Source: Bacteroidales bacterium (GTDB taxonomy: Bacteria; Bacteroidota; Bacteroidia; Bacteroidales; UBA932). From it: a stretch of DNA of 64,000 nucleotides. The notes under the pieces are model-generated. The model made no database searches. It saw only the letters and a program-made list of their open reading frames with translations, and was not told the DNA's origin. The stretch covers positions 1 to 64,000 of the forward strand of contig JAAZMM010000004.1 in NCBI GenBank assembly GCA_012798805.1, read 5' to 3'. A program made the position numbers and the translations under genes. Positions 9,724 to 19,000 of the stretch are shown piece by piece. How positions within the stretch are numbered: the stretch's first letter is position 1; every line of letters starts with the position of its first letter.

Positions 9724-11010
9724 TTATTTAAAGAGATTTTCGACCCTGGTTATTACTCCTTCATCCGAAGCCATAGCTATTAGCGAGGGCTTCAGATAAA
9801 CTACCTTGTGTTCGCGCTGGAAACGCTCCTCTCCACCACCTGTGATATTCAGCATCGTAATGGCATCTTTTGGCATTTTGCCTGCATTGAAGGCATTGAT
9901 CATACCCTTAGTGGCAACAGCAGCAGCCGGGTGGATGTCAATCCCCTCTGTGCGCAGGAAGAGTGCCTGCATCTCTTTGATATCATCGTTGTCCGCCAGC
10001 TCTACATCGCCTCCGGCATCGCACATTGCATCATAGAGGCCTCCACGCGTCGCATAAGGGGGTCTTCTGTTGGAAAGCACCTTGGCATCAATTGCAGTTG
10101 CCTTTATGCGTGCTTCTTCGTCATCCATAGGAAGTAGGGTTTTGCTGCCTGCCTTCCACGCATCATACATAGGCGTAAAGGGAATATTTTGAGAGGGGAA
10201 GAGTTTCATCTTGTGATTGCCGAAACGACCATCTTCTATCAGTCGAAGGTTGGCCTCCCAGGCAGCTATAGCACCTGTGCCACTGCCAATTGCCTGAAAA
10301 TAGCAATCAGGAATGCGTCCGATCACCTCTGCTGCAGAGAGCACTGTTGTGGCCATACCATCTCTGCGGGCCACATTCTTTGCTCCGCCTTCGGCAAAAA
10401 ACATCCCGGATGTGCAGACTTTGTCAGCGAGTGCTATGGCATCATAATAGTCGCTGCCTTTAGGTGAGCAGATAAGTTTAACGCAGTCATTGATGGGTTT
10501 GTCAAACCACAAAGCCTCAATATTGTCTTCAGGGACACTCAATAATAATGGAATATTATTCTCGGAGCAGACTTTTGCAAATGATCTGGCAGTATTTCCC
10601 GCCGAGGCTACTACCAATACTCTTTTTTCATTGGGAGAGAGTCTGCCGCATACGGAATAGGCCTCGGTCTCCTTGAATGAACCTGTGGTCATAAAGGCAT
10701 TCTTCTCCGGCCAGTAGCCGGAAAAAGCAATATAGAGATTGGATAGACCCAGTTCTGAAGCGAGTGCCTCACTTTTATATGTCTGAGTAGCGGAAGAACC
10801 TTTGAGAGTGCGGCTTATGGGAAGCCAATCGGCAAAGCGGTAAATACCCTCATCCTGACTTCCAAATTCTATCTGCTTCTTTTCGTAAATTGCTCTTATG
10901 AGGGATGGTTCCGTACCCTTAGGGTCAGAGAGAAGCCATCCTGTGTCTTCAAATCTGCGGCCGGTGGCAATATTTTCCAGTACGTACCTAGTGGGTTTGA
11001 AATTCTTCAT
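9724..11010 (-). CDS. Cysteate synthase homologue (threonine-synthase-like PLP enzyme)
   Basis: 428-residue fold-type II PLP enzyme. It is easily mistaken for threonine synthase, but the segment GLSNLYIAFSGYWPEK (about residues 90-105), the replacement around the PLP Lys (TTGSFKETEA), ASAGNTARSF, EGGAKNVARRDGM, AIGSGTGAIAAWEA and NRRPPYATRGGLYDA match, from memory, the archaeal cysteate synthase family. That enzyme makes L-cysteate from O-phosphoserine and sulfite. In methanogens cysteate feeds coenzyme M; in Bacteroidetes it is the head-group precursor of sulfonolipids. The gene is the last of a minus-strand series and starts 49 bases after the HdrDE-like gene, with four heptad repeats in the gap. 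Start ATG 11008-11010. A conventional threonine synthase is the main alternative. Confidence 0.75.
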   Translation of the reverse strand: MKNFKPTRYVLENIATGRRFEDTGWLLSDPKGTEPSLIRAIYEKKQIEFGSQDEGIYRFADWLPISRTLKGSSATQTYKSEALASELGLSNLYIAFSGYWPEKNAFMTTGSFKETEAYSVCGRLSPNEKRVLVVASAGNTARSFAKVCSENNIPLLLSVPEDNIEALWFDKPINDCVKLICSPKGSDYYDAIALADKVCTSGMFFAEGGAKNVARRDGMATTVLSAAEVIGRIPDCYFQAIGSGTGAIAAWEANLRLIEDGRFGNHKMKLFPSQNIPFTPMYDAWKAGSKTLLPMDDEEARIKATAIDAKVLSNRRPPYATRGGLYDAMCDAGGDVELADNDDIKEMQALFLRTEGIDIHPAAAVATKGMINAFNAGKMPKDAITMLNITGGGEERFQREHKVVYLKPSLIAMASDEGVITRVENLFK

Positions 11011-11022
11011 AGGGCATTGATT

Positions 11023-11050
11023 TAGTTGTTAGTGTGTAGTATGTAGTTAT
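11023..11050. repeat. Short heptanucleotide array between the HdrDE-like and cysteate synthase genes
   Basis: Four in-phase units: TAGTTGT, TAGTGTG, TAGTATG, TAGTTAT. Unlike the other arrays it does not reach into a coding sequence (the HdrDE-like stop is at 11060), and its G-rich strand is opposite to the direction of transcription. Confidence 0.75.
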
Positions 11051-11059
11051 AAAAGTTTG

Positions 11060-12883
11060 CTATTCAATGATGTTTTCGGCAATGACCTGGGCAAAATCAA
11101 CTACTTTAACTTCAGATTGTCTGCTGAAGGTCTTCATACAGAGTGGACAGGCAGTTACAATTCTGTCAGGGGAGTTGGCTGTCAGATTGCGGATCGAATG
11201 ATCCGTAATACGCCCTCTTTCTTCGTGTGAAAGAGTGAGGCTGCCCAGAGATCCACCGCAGCAGATGCTTTCCTTGCGTTCTTTACCTGCCGGTACCAGA
11301 TCACCAACCCTTGTCAGAGCCTTGCGGGGGGCATCATATATACCACATCCTCGTCCAAGTTCGCAGGGATCATGATAGACATACTTTAACTTCTGTTTGT
11401 TCAGTTTAATGGCCCCTTCGGCGGCCAGTTGCTCAAAATATTCGGTATAGTGTATTACTTGTATTCCTTCCAAATCATAATCTTCCTTGAATATTCTGTA
11501 GCAGATAGCACAAGATACCAGCAGAATTGGCGCACCGCTCTCCCTTATAATCTCTTTATTTTTCTCCATAAGTGCTTTTGCCTCTTCAGTGCGACCGGAG
11601 AGCAAAAGCGGTCTTCCACAGCATACGGTTCCATTTTCATCCATAAGAGTAAACTCAATCCCCGCCGTTGTAAGCACTTTCTGCACAGATTGAGATACCA
11701 TCGGAGTTAATGAGCTCATACAGCCGGCATAATAGAGCACCTTCTCTCCACCTACTGAAACTGCTGATGACAGTGCACCATTTGGGAGTTTGTCGAGATA
11801 ACTAAAGTCATGTCCGATATTGTAGGGCTGTCGCTTGCGAAGTGCAAGACGAAGGTCGGTAGCTGAAATGTCGATAGGGCAGAGAACGGAACATTTACCA
11901 CACATCAGGCACTTATCAGCTATAGCCAGTGCACGTGGCTCATTTCTTCTCTTGACCTGCCGCACATAATAGACGGTAGTATTCTTGAGCCCTGCCTTGT
12001 CAACACTCATAGGGCAGGCATCCAGACAGACTCCGCAGCTGGGGCAGGAGTAGAGCTCGGCCAGAGCATAGCCCTTACGCGGTCTGCGAACTTTAATGCC
12101 CGCGTTTTTAAGGGGGATAAGAAGGATTTCTGCCGGGATATGCATATATCTGGTAAATGGCAGCACGAACATAAAGGTGCCCAGAGCTATCGAGTAGGCC
12201 CACCAGGCTATAGTGAAGTTCTCCGGTTTGCTGAGAATGCTGGCAAAGACCCAGTTTACAGGTACGGTGAGAAAACTGCCTCCGCCTACACCTGCGGTAA
12301 ATCCTTCAGCTATAAGCCTCAAAGGAAATATTGCCCAGAGTGAATAGAGTCCGATACGGTCCAGAAGTGTGAGCTTGGTAGTCCTTCTCATGCCCATCAG
12401 TTTGGAGCGGAAACGCTTGATTATGGCCAGAATAATACCACTGAGTACCACCAGCAGGAAAAAATCCATAAGGAAAAAGAGCAGGGAGCCTCTTAGAGTG
12501 GTGCTCTCTACTGCCATAAAGTATCGGAAAAATATGGGATAATAGAACAATCCGCCCCTTTCGGGAATATAGAGGAAGGTCTCAATATGACCTATGACAA
12601 TCAGCATAAACCAGCCAAAAGCAATGCTGGAGTGCATATAGCCCAGCACCTTATTGCGTTTCCAAAGCTTTACATGAAAAAGACAATCGCAAAACCAGTC
12701 ACGAATATTCTTCCCCATTATTTTGGGATTAATAAGGGATTTATAAACCTTGATGCGATCTTTACGTTCAATCTGGACCATTACCTTTATAAGCCCGACA
12801 GCACACCAAACAAGAACGAATATCATCCCCAACATGAAGGGGAGCACAAAATGGTCAAATCCTGATATGAATCTCTCCCTCAT
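11060..12883 (-). CDS. Membrane heterodisulfide-reductase-like protein (cytochrome b-like + HdrD fusion)
   Basis: 607 residues. The first ~260 hold five or so hydrophobic helices with histidines (such as YMHSSIAFGWFM and IGHIETF), resembling HdrE/NarI-type cytochrome b subunits. Two 4Fe-4S motifs follow, CPSCGVCLDACP and CLMCGKCSVLCP. Then come two complete CCG (HdrB/D-type) cysteine sets: YYAGC / VCCGRP / SCAICY and HDPCELGRGC / ICCGGS / ACPLCMKTF. The design is that of HmeD/TmcB/DsrMK-like proteins that pass electrons between a quinone pool and cytoplasmic thiol or disulfide chemistry. It starts 7 bases after the small HdrC-like gene, so it is co-transcribed with the Hdr genes. The physiological disulfide substrate is unknown. 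Confidence 0.85.
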   Translation of the reverse strand: MRERFISGFDHFVLPFMLGMIFVLVWCAVGLIKVMVQIERKDRIKVYKSLINPKIMGKNIRDWFCDCLFHVKLWKRNKVLGYMHSSIAFGWFMLIVIGHIETFLYIPERGGLFYYPIFFRYFMAVESTTLRGSLLFFLMDFFLLVVLSGIILAIIKRFRSKLMGMRRTTKLTLLDRIGLYSLWAIFPLRLIAEGFTAGVGGGSFLTVPVNWVFASILSKPENFTIAWWAYSIALGTFMFVLPFTRYMHIPAEILLIPLKNAGIKVRRPRKGYALAELYSCPSCGVCLDACPMSVDKAGLKNTTVYYVRQVKRRNEPRALAIADKCLMCGKCSVLCPIDISATDLRLALRKRQPYNIGHDFSYLDKLPNGALSSAVSVGGEKVLYYAGCMSSLTPMVSQSVQKVLTTAGIEFTLMDENGTVCCGRPLLLSGRTEEAKALMEKNKEIIRESGAPILLVSCAICYRIFKEDYDLEGIQVIHYTEYFEQLAAEGAIKLNKQKLKYVYHDPCELGRGCGIYDAPRKALTRVGDLVPAGKERKESICCGGSLGSLTLSHEERGRITDHSIRNLTANSPDRIVTACPLCMKTFSRQSEVKVVDFAQVIAENIIE

Positions 12884-12890
12884 AATAACC

Positions 12891-13217
12891 TCAGATATTA
12901 TAAATCTTACAAATCGAAAGAATCAGGTGGCGTGTATTGATGCCTCTGGGGCAGACTATATAGCATTTGCCACATAGCATACAGGATTTTAACTGAAAAA
13001 GCAAGTCCTTTTCACAGCCTCGCTGAAGACTGAGCAGCACTTTTCTGAGATTGACATCTGTAAAAACACCTGCAGTACAGCTCGCTGCACAGGATCCGCA
13101 TGACATACACTTTAGAGCATCCGGTTCCAGGGCGCACAATTGATCAAACAAACTCAGATCTGCATCGTCGATCTCAATTGTCGAACTCGGTGTAAGAGTA
13201 TATCCGAAATCTATCAT
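12891..13217 (-). CDS. Small HdrC-like iron-sulfur protein
   Basis: 108-residue soluble protein with two 4Fe-4S binding motifs, CMSCGSCAASC and CMLCGKCYIVCP, arranged as in HdrC. It probably shuttles electrons between the HdrA-like flavoprotein (overlapping by 4 bases, ATGA) and the membrane HdrDE-like protein (7 bases downstream). The second motif ends in a Pro typical of ferredoxin folds; the first lacks it. It is a second HdrC paralogue in the operon, distinct from the longer one at 15335-16030. Confidence 0.85.
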   Translation of the reverse strand: MIDFGYTLTPSSTIEIDDADLSLFDQLCALEPDALKCMSCGSCAASCTAGVFTDVNLRKVLLSLQRGCEKDLLFQLKSCMLCGKCYIVCPRGINTRHLILSICKIYNI

Positions 13218-14230
13218 TCAGCTTTTTGTTTGAAATAGTTGTCAATTGCCATAGCTGCAGCTCTGGCTTCATTCAGTGTTTCAGGGATAGTTTTGGGACC
13301 GGTGACTGCGCCGGCAAGAAATATCCCTTTGCTATGGCTCTCAACTGGACGGAGCATTAAATCACGCGGCATGAAAAAACCATCTTCTCCCATATGAATA
13401 CCGGTCATAGAGGCGATTTCGGGATTCTCAATGCAGGGCGACATACCTGCCATAAGTACCAGCAGATCCATGGTAATTCGCAACGGTTTGCCAGCCAAAG
13501 TATCTTCTGCCTTTACTACAAGTCTTCCCTCTATATCTTCTGATACCTCTGAGACCCTGCCACGAACAAAGAAGATCCCATATTTACGCTGGGCATTGAG
13601 ATAGAGGTCTTCATATTTGCGACCGAACATTCTCAAGTCCATATAAAAACAATAAATTGAAGCATCAGGGTAGCGTTCCTTCATTTCACAGGCCTGTTTG
13701 ACGGCAGTTGCGCAGCATACTTTAGAGCACTGACGGTTGCCGGCCTTTTCATCTCTTGAGCCCACACAATGCACAAATCCTATTACTTTCGGATCTTTTA
13801 TTCTTGGATCATTTCCCGTGTTGAAAAAATGCTCAAGATCGGCATTTGTAACAACATTGTTATATATGCCGTAACCATATTCCTCCTTCTTTTCAGCGGG
13901 AAAAAGAGAAAATCCCGTAGCAAAAAGAATAGCATCAGCCTGTACTGTGATACCATTGGAGAAGATGGCCACATAGAGATGCTTGAGTCTATTGATTGAG
14001 ACAATAGCAGTATCGGTAAACCATTTGATACCCTCCATATCGGAAGTCAGGGCGGTTAGTACCTCTTCTGTGGACTCACCATCGGGAAAAAGTTTATGCC
14101 ATTTTGCGAGATGTCCTCCCAGACGGGCCTCTTTTTCGATAAGAATAGGTGTATGGCCGTAATCGCGTATTCTGCGCGCAGCTTCAATACCGGCAGGACC
14201 ACCGCCAATTATAAGTACATTGCGTTTCAT
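13214..14230 (-). CDS. hdrA: HdrA-like FAD oxidoreductase
   Basis: 338-residue flavoprotein with an N-terminal dinucleotide fold (VLIIGGGPAGIEAARR) and the HdrA-specific cysteine region FVHCVGSRDE ... CSKVCCATAVKQA. The C-terminal FAD segment GIFLAGAVTGPKTIPET is present. It lacks the N- and C-terminal ferredoxin domains of full methanogen HdrA, so it is a core-only form like that in Qmo or short bacterial Hdr complexes. It could be the branching or bifurcating subunit with HdrB and HdrC upstream, but bifurcation cannot be shown from sequence. The gap to hdrB is 16 bases, and it overlaps the following gene by 4 bases. Confidence 0.88.
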   Translation of the reverse strand: MKRNVLIIGGGPAGIEAARRIRDYGHTPILIEKEARLGGHLAKWHKLFPDGESTEEVLTALTSDMEGIKWFTDTAIVSINRLKHLYVAIFSNGITVQADAILFATGFSLFPAEKKEEYGYGIYNNVVTNADLEHFFNTGNDPRIKDPKVIGFVHCVGSRDEKAGNRQCSKVCCATAVKQACEMKERYPDASIYCFYMDLRMFGRKYEDLYLNAQRKYGIFFVRGRVSEVSEDIEGRLVVKAEDTLAGKPLRITMDLLVLMAGMSPCIENPEIASMTGIHMGEDGFFMPRDLMLRPVESHSKGIFLAGAVTGPKTIPETLNEARAAAMAIDNYFKQKAE

Positions 14231-14246
14231 TGCTTCAGGTATTATA

Positions 14247-15317
14247 TCAACAACACTTGATGTTCATAGGAAATTCCGGCATCTGTAAGAGTTTGTCTCC
14301 TTTGCCTTTATATTTATCTTCCTTGTTGTATTTGACTCCCATTTTATCCAGCAAAGGCTCAACAGCCACTTGATGAAGCTGGAGTCCCAGATCCCAGGGA
14401 TCATATCCCAGCACCAGGCCGGCAACCTCCTCATAAGTAAACACGGGAATACCATATCCATTTTCGCCATAAGTCTTACCTGTCTGTTCGGCTATCACAT
14501 ATTGCCATCTATCCATGAAATAGGGGCATCCGGGGCAGTTGGTTATGATCATATCGGGCTTATAGGGCTCCATCGATTCAAACTTTTTGTAGGTATTGGA
14601 CATGGAATAGCCACGATTGGCCTTGACAAGATATTGTCTGAAACCAAATCCGCAGCAATGTCTGCGCTCAGGGTAATCGATGACTTCTCCTCCCCAGGAG
14701 TCAATCATACCGGCAAGAACATAGGGATATTCGGCACCTCCTACACCTTTAGAGGGGAACATTTTGGAATAGTGGCATCCGATGTGTTCTACAACTCTCA
14801 GAGGTTCGCCCGTGAATTTATTAACAAGACGATGCTTCGCACGGGCTGCAATTTCGTTACGGAACTTATAGATAATGTCGCTGGCATGGGCCAGATATTT
14901 CGGTTTTTTTAATTCACGTTTGCAAGAATTCCAGAGATGTTCCCGGATTTTATCTTCAAGATCGGGAAAAGTCCTCCAGTCTTCAAGAACTTCAGTGTAG
15001 AGACCAAATGAAGTAATACAGGAGCATACGTAGTTTTCGTAGCCATGTTCAGCCATTAGCGCAAACTGGCGGGCGATGATGGTCATCATTGTTTCTTGAG
15101 GCAGGGCTTCTGCATGATATGCAATACCACCGCAAGTGGTATGGTGCTCTGTTTCAAAGAAATCCTTGTCAAGTTTGTTGCGGACTATGTCGAGAAATGC
15201 CACTTCTGAGCCCGGAAAAAAGCCCTGACGTATGCAACTTCTAACATAAAACCAATGGTCATCAGGAATCTCTTTCTGATAATCGGACCATATTTTCTGT
15301 TTTCCCTGAAATATCAT
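14247..15317 (-). CDS. hdrB: HdrB-like CCG-domain subunit
   Basis: 356-residue protein of the HdrB family. The C-terminal CCG set is complete (IGCHYSKMFP, RHCCGFGFRQ, TNCPGCPYF). The N-terminal set is altered (YVRSCIRQGFFPGSE, TTCGG, VCSCITSFG): the second motif has one Cys rather than the usual CC. In true HdrB these motifs hold two non-cubane 4Fe-4S clusters that cleave the disulfide; here at least one is likely intact. It lies 17 bases after hdrC and 16 before hdrA, in an hdrC-B-A order. The specific substrate is unknown. Confidence 0.85.
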   Translation of the reverse strand: MIFQGKQKIWSDYQKEIPDDHWFYVRSCIRQGFFPGSEVAFLDIVRNKLDKDFFETEHHTTCGGIAYHAEALPQETMMTIIARQFALMAEHGYENYVCSCITSFGLYTEVLEDWRTFPDLEDKIREHLWNSCKRELKKPKYLAHASDIIYKFRNEIAARAKHRLVNKFTGEPLRVVEHIGCHYSKMFPSKGVGGAEYPYVLAGMIDSWGGEVIDYPERRHCCGFGFRQYLVKANRGYSMSNTYKKFESMEPYKPDMIITNCPGCPYFMDRWQYVIAEQTGKTYGENGYGIPVFTYEEVAGLVLGYDPWDLGLQLHQVAVEPLLDKMGVKYNKEDKYKGKGDKLLQMPEFPMNIKCC

Positions 15318-15334
15318 TTCCGTGTTGTTTAAAA

Positions 15335-16030
15335 TTAATGGTTGAGATGGTCCTTTTCGGTATCCTCAAAAGCTTTCCTTTCATATTCGTCATAGGGGAG
15401 GCCCATCTCTTTTGCTTTACGCTTGGATGCCTCCTCTATTATCTCCATACGGCGCGTAGCACCGGTTTCGTCAAATATGGCCTTAAGCTCAGCGAGAGAT
15501 TCGTCTGGGATTTTTCTCAGAATTCCCGGACCTTCACCATCGAGATTTGCCCCGAGGCGCTCATAAACATCTTCCATGTTTTCGTTCAACCATTTGCCGG
15601 TAAGGCCATATTCCGGATGATCTTTATAGAGGAAAGTACGAGGATATACGCAGTACCCATAGTTCAGGATATTGCTTTGCATACGGTGTACAAGAGGGAG
15701 CATCTGTCGTCCTTTTTCACTTTCCACAAAATATCCCATATCTATAGAGAGCGACCGCAGTGCCATAACGACAAGCCCGGGAGCATTGCGTCTGGGACAG
15801 CGTGTCACGCAGGACATACATTCGCCGCAGTACCAGATCTGTTCACCTTTCAGCAATTCTTCAATCTTGGCCTCATCCTGGCTCTGGACGATGTTGACTA
15901 TGTTTTTGGGATTGTATTTATAAAATTCTGCAGCAGGGCAGATTGCCGTGCAGGTACCGCAGTTAATACAGGCTTTTAACCCCTCTTTAATGCGGTAATC
16001 CTGGATTAATTTATCGTAAAGTTTACCCAT
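15335..16030 (-). CDS. hdrC: HdrC-like iron-sulfur subunit
   Basis: 231 residues. The N-terminal half carries two 4Fe-4S motifs, CINCGTCTAICP and CGECMSCVTRCP; the C-terminal half is charged and helical. It would pass electrons from HdrA to HdrB. I use ATG 16028-16030 (MGKLYDKL), because the 21-codon extension lacks an ATG and would run nearly to the carB stop. It follows carB by 67 bases without a visible terminator, so read-through from carAB is plausible. The last residues are His-rich (DHLNH). Confidence 0.87.
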   Translation of the reverse strand: MGKLYDKLIQDYRIKEGLKACINCGTCTAICPAAEFYKYNPKNIVNIVQSQDEAKIEELLKGEQIWYCGECMSCVTRCPRRNAPGLVVMALRSLSIDMGYFVESEKGRQMLPLVHRMQSNILNYGYCVYPRTFLYKDHPEYGLTGKWLNENMEDVYERLGANLDGEGPGILRKIPDESLAELKAIFDETGATRRMEIIEEASKRKAKEMGLPYDEYERKAFEDTEKDHLNH

Positions 16031-16097
16031 AGAGTTTGGCTTCGGTCCAACAAAGGTAACAAAAAAGCGACACAAAGCACATTTTGTGTGCAAGTTG

Positions 16098-19000
16098 TTA
16101 CAAAGTGTACTCGTCCCAGCTCTTAATTTCGATCTCTTCGATGGGCAGATTGCAGAAAGAAATTATGAATGCAGTAGCCAGTCGGGTATTTGTAATCAGC
16201 GGAATATTGAAGTCCACAGCAGCACGACGTATCTTGTAGCCGTTACTCAATTCCGATTCGGTGAGATTCTTAGGTATATTGACAACAAAGTCTATCTCTT
16301 TGTTCTGTATCATCTCCAGAGCACTTCGCTCATCTCCATTCTCGCTGGGCCAGAGAACTCTGGTAGCGGGAACATTGTTTTCTACAAGGAATTTATAGGT
16401 ACCGGCCGTAGCAAAAAGTTCGTAGCCCTGTTTTACCAGCAGACGGGAGGCATTGAGCATCTCTGCTTTTTGGCGTGCATCTCCTGTAGAGAGAAGGATG
16501 TTCTTCTTGGGAATGGTATATCCTACGGAGAGCATGGATTTCAGAATGGCCTCATTAGTGTCATCGCCGATACAGCCTACCTCACCGGTAGATGCCATAT
16601 CTACGCCCAATACGGGGTCTGCTTTTTGTAAACGGGAAAATGAGAACTGCGAGGCTTTTATGCCGACATAATCGAGATCAAAGGCATTCCTGGATGGCGA
16701 TGGAGGGTTTTCGCCGATCATTACCCGGGTGGCAAGTTCGATAAAATTGATCTTTAGAACTTTGGATACAAAGGGGAAGCTCCTCGATGCTCGTAGGTTA
16801 CATTCGATAACCTTGATGTCATTCTCCCTTGCAAGGAATTGGATATTGAAGGGACCGGAGATATTGAGCTCTTCCGCTATCCTGCGTGCGATCTTCTTGA
16901 TCCTCCTGGCGGTTTCGACATAGAGTTTTTGGGGAGGAAACTGAATGGTGGCATCACCGGAGTGCACTCCGGCAAATTCTATATGTTCGGATATGGCGTA
17001 GGCAATTACTTCGCCGTTGTTGGCCACCGCATCGAACTCAATTTCCTTCGCATTTTCTATAAATTCACTCACTACTACCGGATGTTTCTTGGAAATATTT
17101 GCTGCAAGGGAGAGGAATCGGTGCAACTCTCCTTCATTGGAACAAACATTCATAGCAGCACCCGAAAGCACATAGGAGGGGCGCACAAGGACCGGAAATC
17201 CGACCGTCTCTACAAAGTGATGAATGTCGTCAAGGGTGGTAAGTTCCTGCCATTTGGGCTGGTCAACTCCGATTGAATCGAGCATTGAGGAGAATTTATG
17301 TCTGTCTTCAGCCCTGTCAATGCTTGACGCAGCTGTTCCGAGAATATTTACACCGCTCTGCTCCAGGCGTAGAGCGAGATTGTTGGGAATCTGTCCTCCT
17401 ACAGAGAGAATGATGCCGTGTGGCTCTTCAAGCTCATAGATATCCATAACCCTTTCGAATGTGAGCTCGTCAAAATAGAGACGGTCACATATATCGTAGT
17501 CGGTAGAGACTGTTTCGGGATTATAGTTGATCATAATGCCTCTCCAGCCCGATTTGCGGATAGTCTGGAGGGCATTCACGCTACACCAGTCAAACTCTAC
17601 CGAGCTGCCGATACGGTAGGCACCTGAACCGAGCACAATAATGGATTTTCCATCCTTCTCATACTCTATATCATGTGCCTCTCCATTGTAAGTAAGGTAG
17701 AGATAGTTGGTTTTTGCGGGAAATTCAGCTGCAAGAGTATCAATCTGTTTAACATAGGGCACAATGCCGAGTGATTTGCGGTATTTGCGGATGCGAAGGA
17801 CCTGCTCTTCAGTATCAAGTCTATCCTTGAATACCAGACGACCGATCTGAAAATCGGAAAAGCCTAGCTGTTTGGAGAGTTTCAGGAGTTCAAAGTCCAC
17901 TTCTTCGGGTTTGTTTGCTTTTTCCAGTTCATCAGCTACAAGCACTATGTTGTACAACTTCTCGACAAACCATTTATCGATTTTGGTCAGCTCGCATATC
18001 TCATCTACTGTATAACCCTTCTGAAAGGCCTTAGAAATGACGAAAATGCGGTTGTCAGTAGGTTCGCGCAGTGCTTTGTCTATATCAGGCACCACAATCT
18101 CCTTATTAGCTACAAATCCATGTGCTCCTTGCCCAATCATTCGCAGACCCTTCTGCATCGCCTCTTCAAAATTACGGCCGATTGCCATTACCTCACCGAC
18201 ACTCTTCATACTGCTGCCGATCTCCCTGGAGACTCCGTGAAATTTGGAGAGATCCCAGCGGGGGATTTTACAGATCACATAATCGAGAGCAGGTTCAAAA
18301 AATGCCGAAGTAGAACGTGTAACGGAGTTTTTGAGCTCAAATAGTCCGTAGCCGAGGGCGAGCTTTGCCGCAACTGTAGCGAGTGGGTAACCGGTAGCCT
18401 TTGATGCAAGAGCCGAACTCCTCGAGAGGCGTGCATTTATCTCAATAACGCGGTAATCATAGGATTGAGTGTCGTATGCAAATTGTACATTACACTCGCC
18501 GATTATACCGACATGGCGTGCTATTTTGATTGCCAGCTCTTTTAGCATTGATATATCGTGATAGTCCAGAGTCTGACAGGGAGCCACCACAATGCTCTCT
18601 CCGGTATGTATTCCGAGGGGATCGAAATTTTCCATATTGGCTACAGCGATACAATTGTCATATTTGTCACGCACCACCTCGTACTCTATCTCCTTCCAGC
18701 CTCTGAGCGATTTTTCCACCAATACCTGTGGGGAATAAGAGAAGGATTTCTCCGCGAGGAGGTTGAGTTCCTCTTCATTGTCGCAAAATCCGCTACCCAG
18801 GCCTCCAAGTGCATAAGCAGCTCTAAGGATTACCGGATAGCCGAGTTCTTCAGCTGCCTTTCTGGCATCTTCGATATTTTTCACCGCATGGCTTTTGATA
18901 ATCTTGACCCCAATCTCATCCATCTTCTGATTGAAGAGATTTCTATCCTCACTGTCGATAATAGCCTGTACAGGGGTTCCGAGCACTTTAATATCGTATT

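Noticed and set aside
9700-9730. Terminator between sulP and the cysteate synthase gene
   Set aside because: Only a three-pair CCC/GGG stem without a T-tract can be drawn.
9724-11010. Annotation as ordinary threonine synthase
   Set aside because: The general fold fits, but several conserved stretches (GYWPEK region, NRRPPYATRGGLYDA) match the cysteate synthase family better. Kept as the main alternative.
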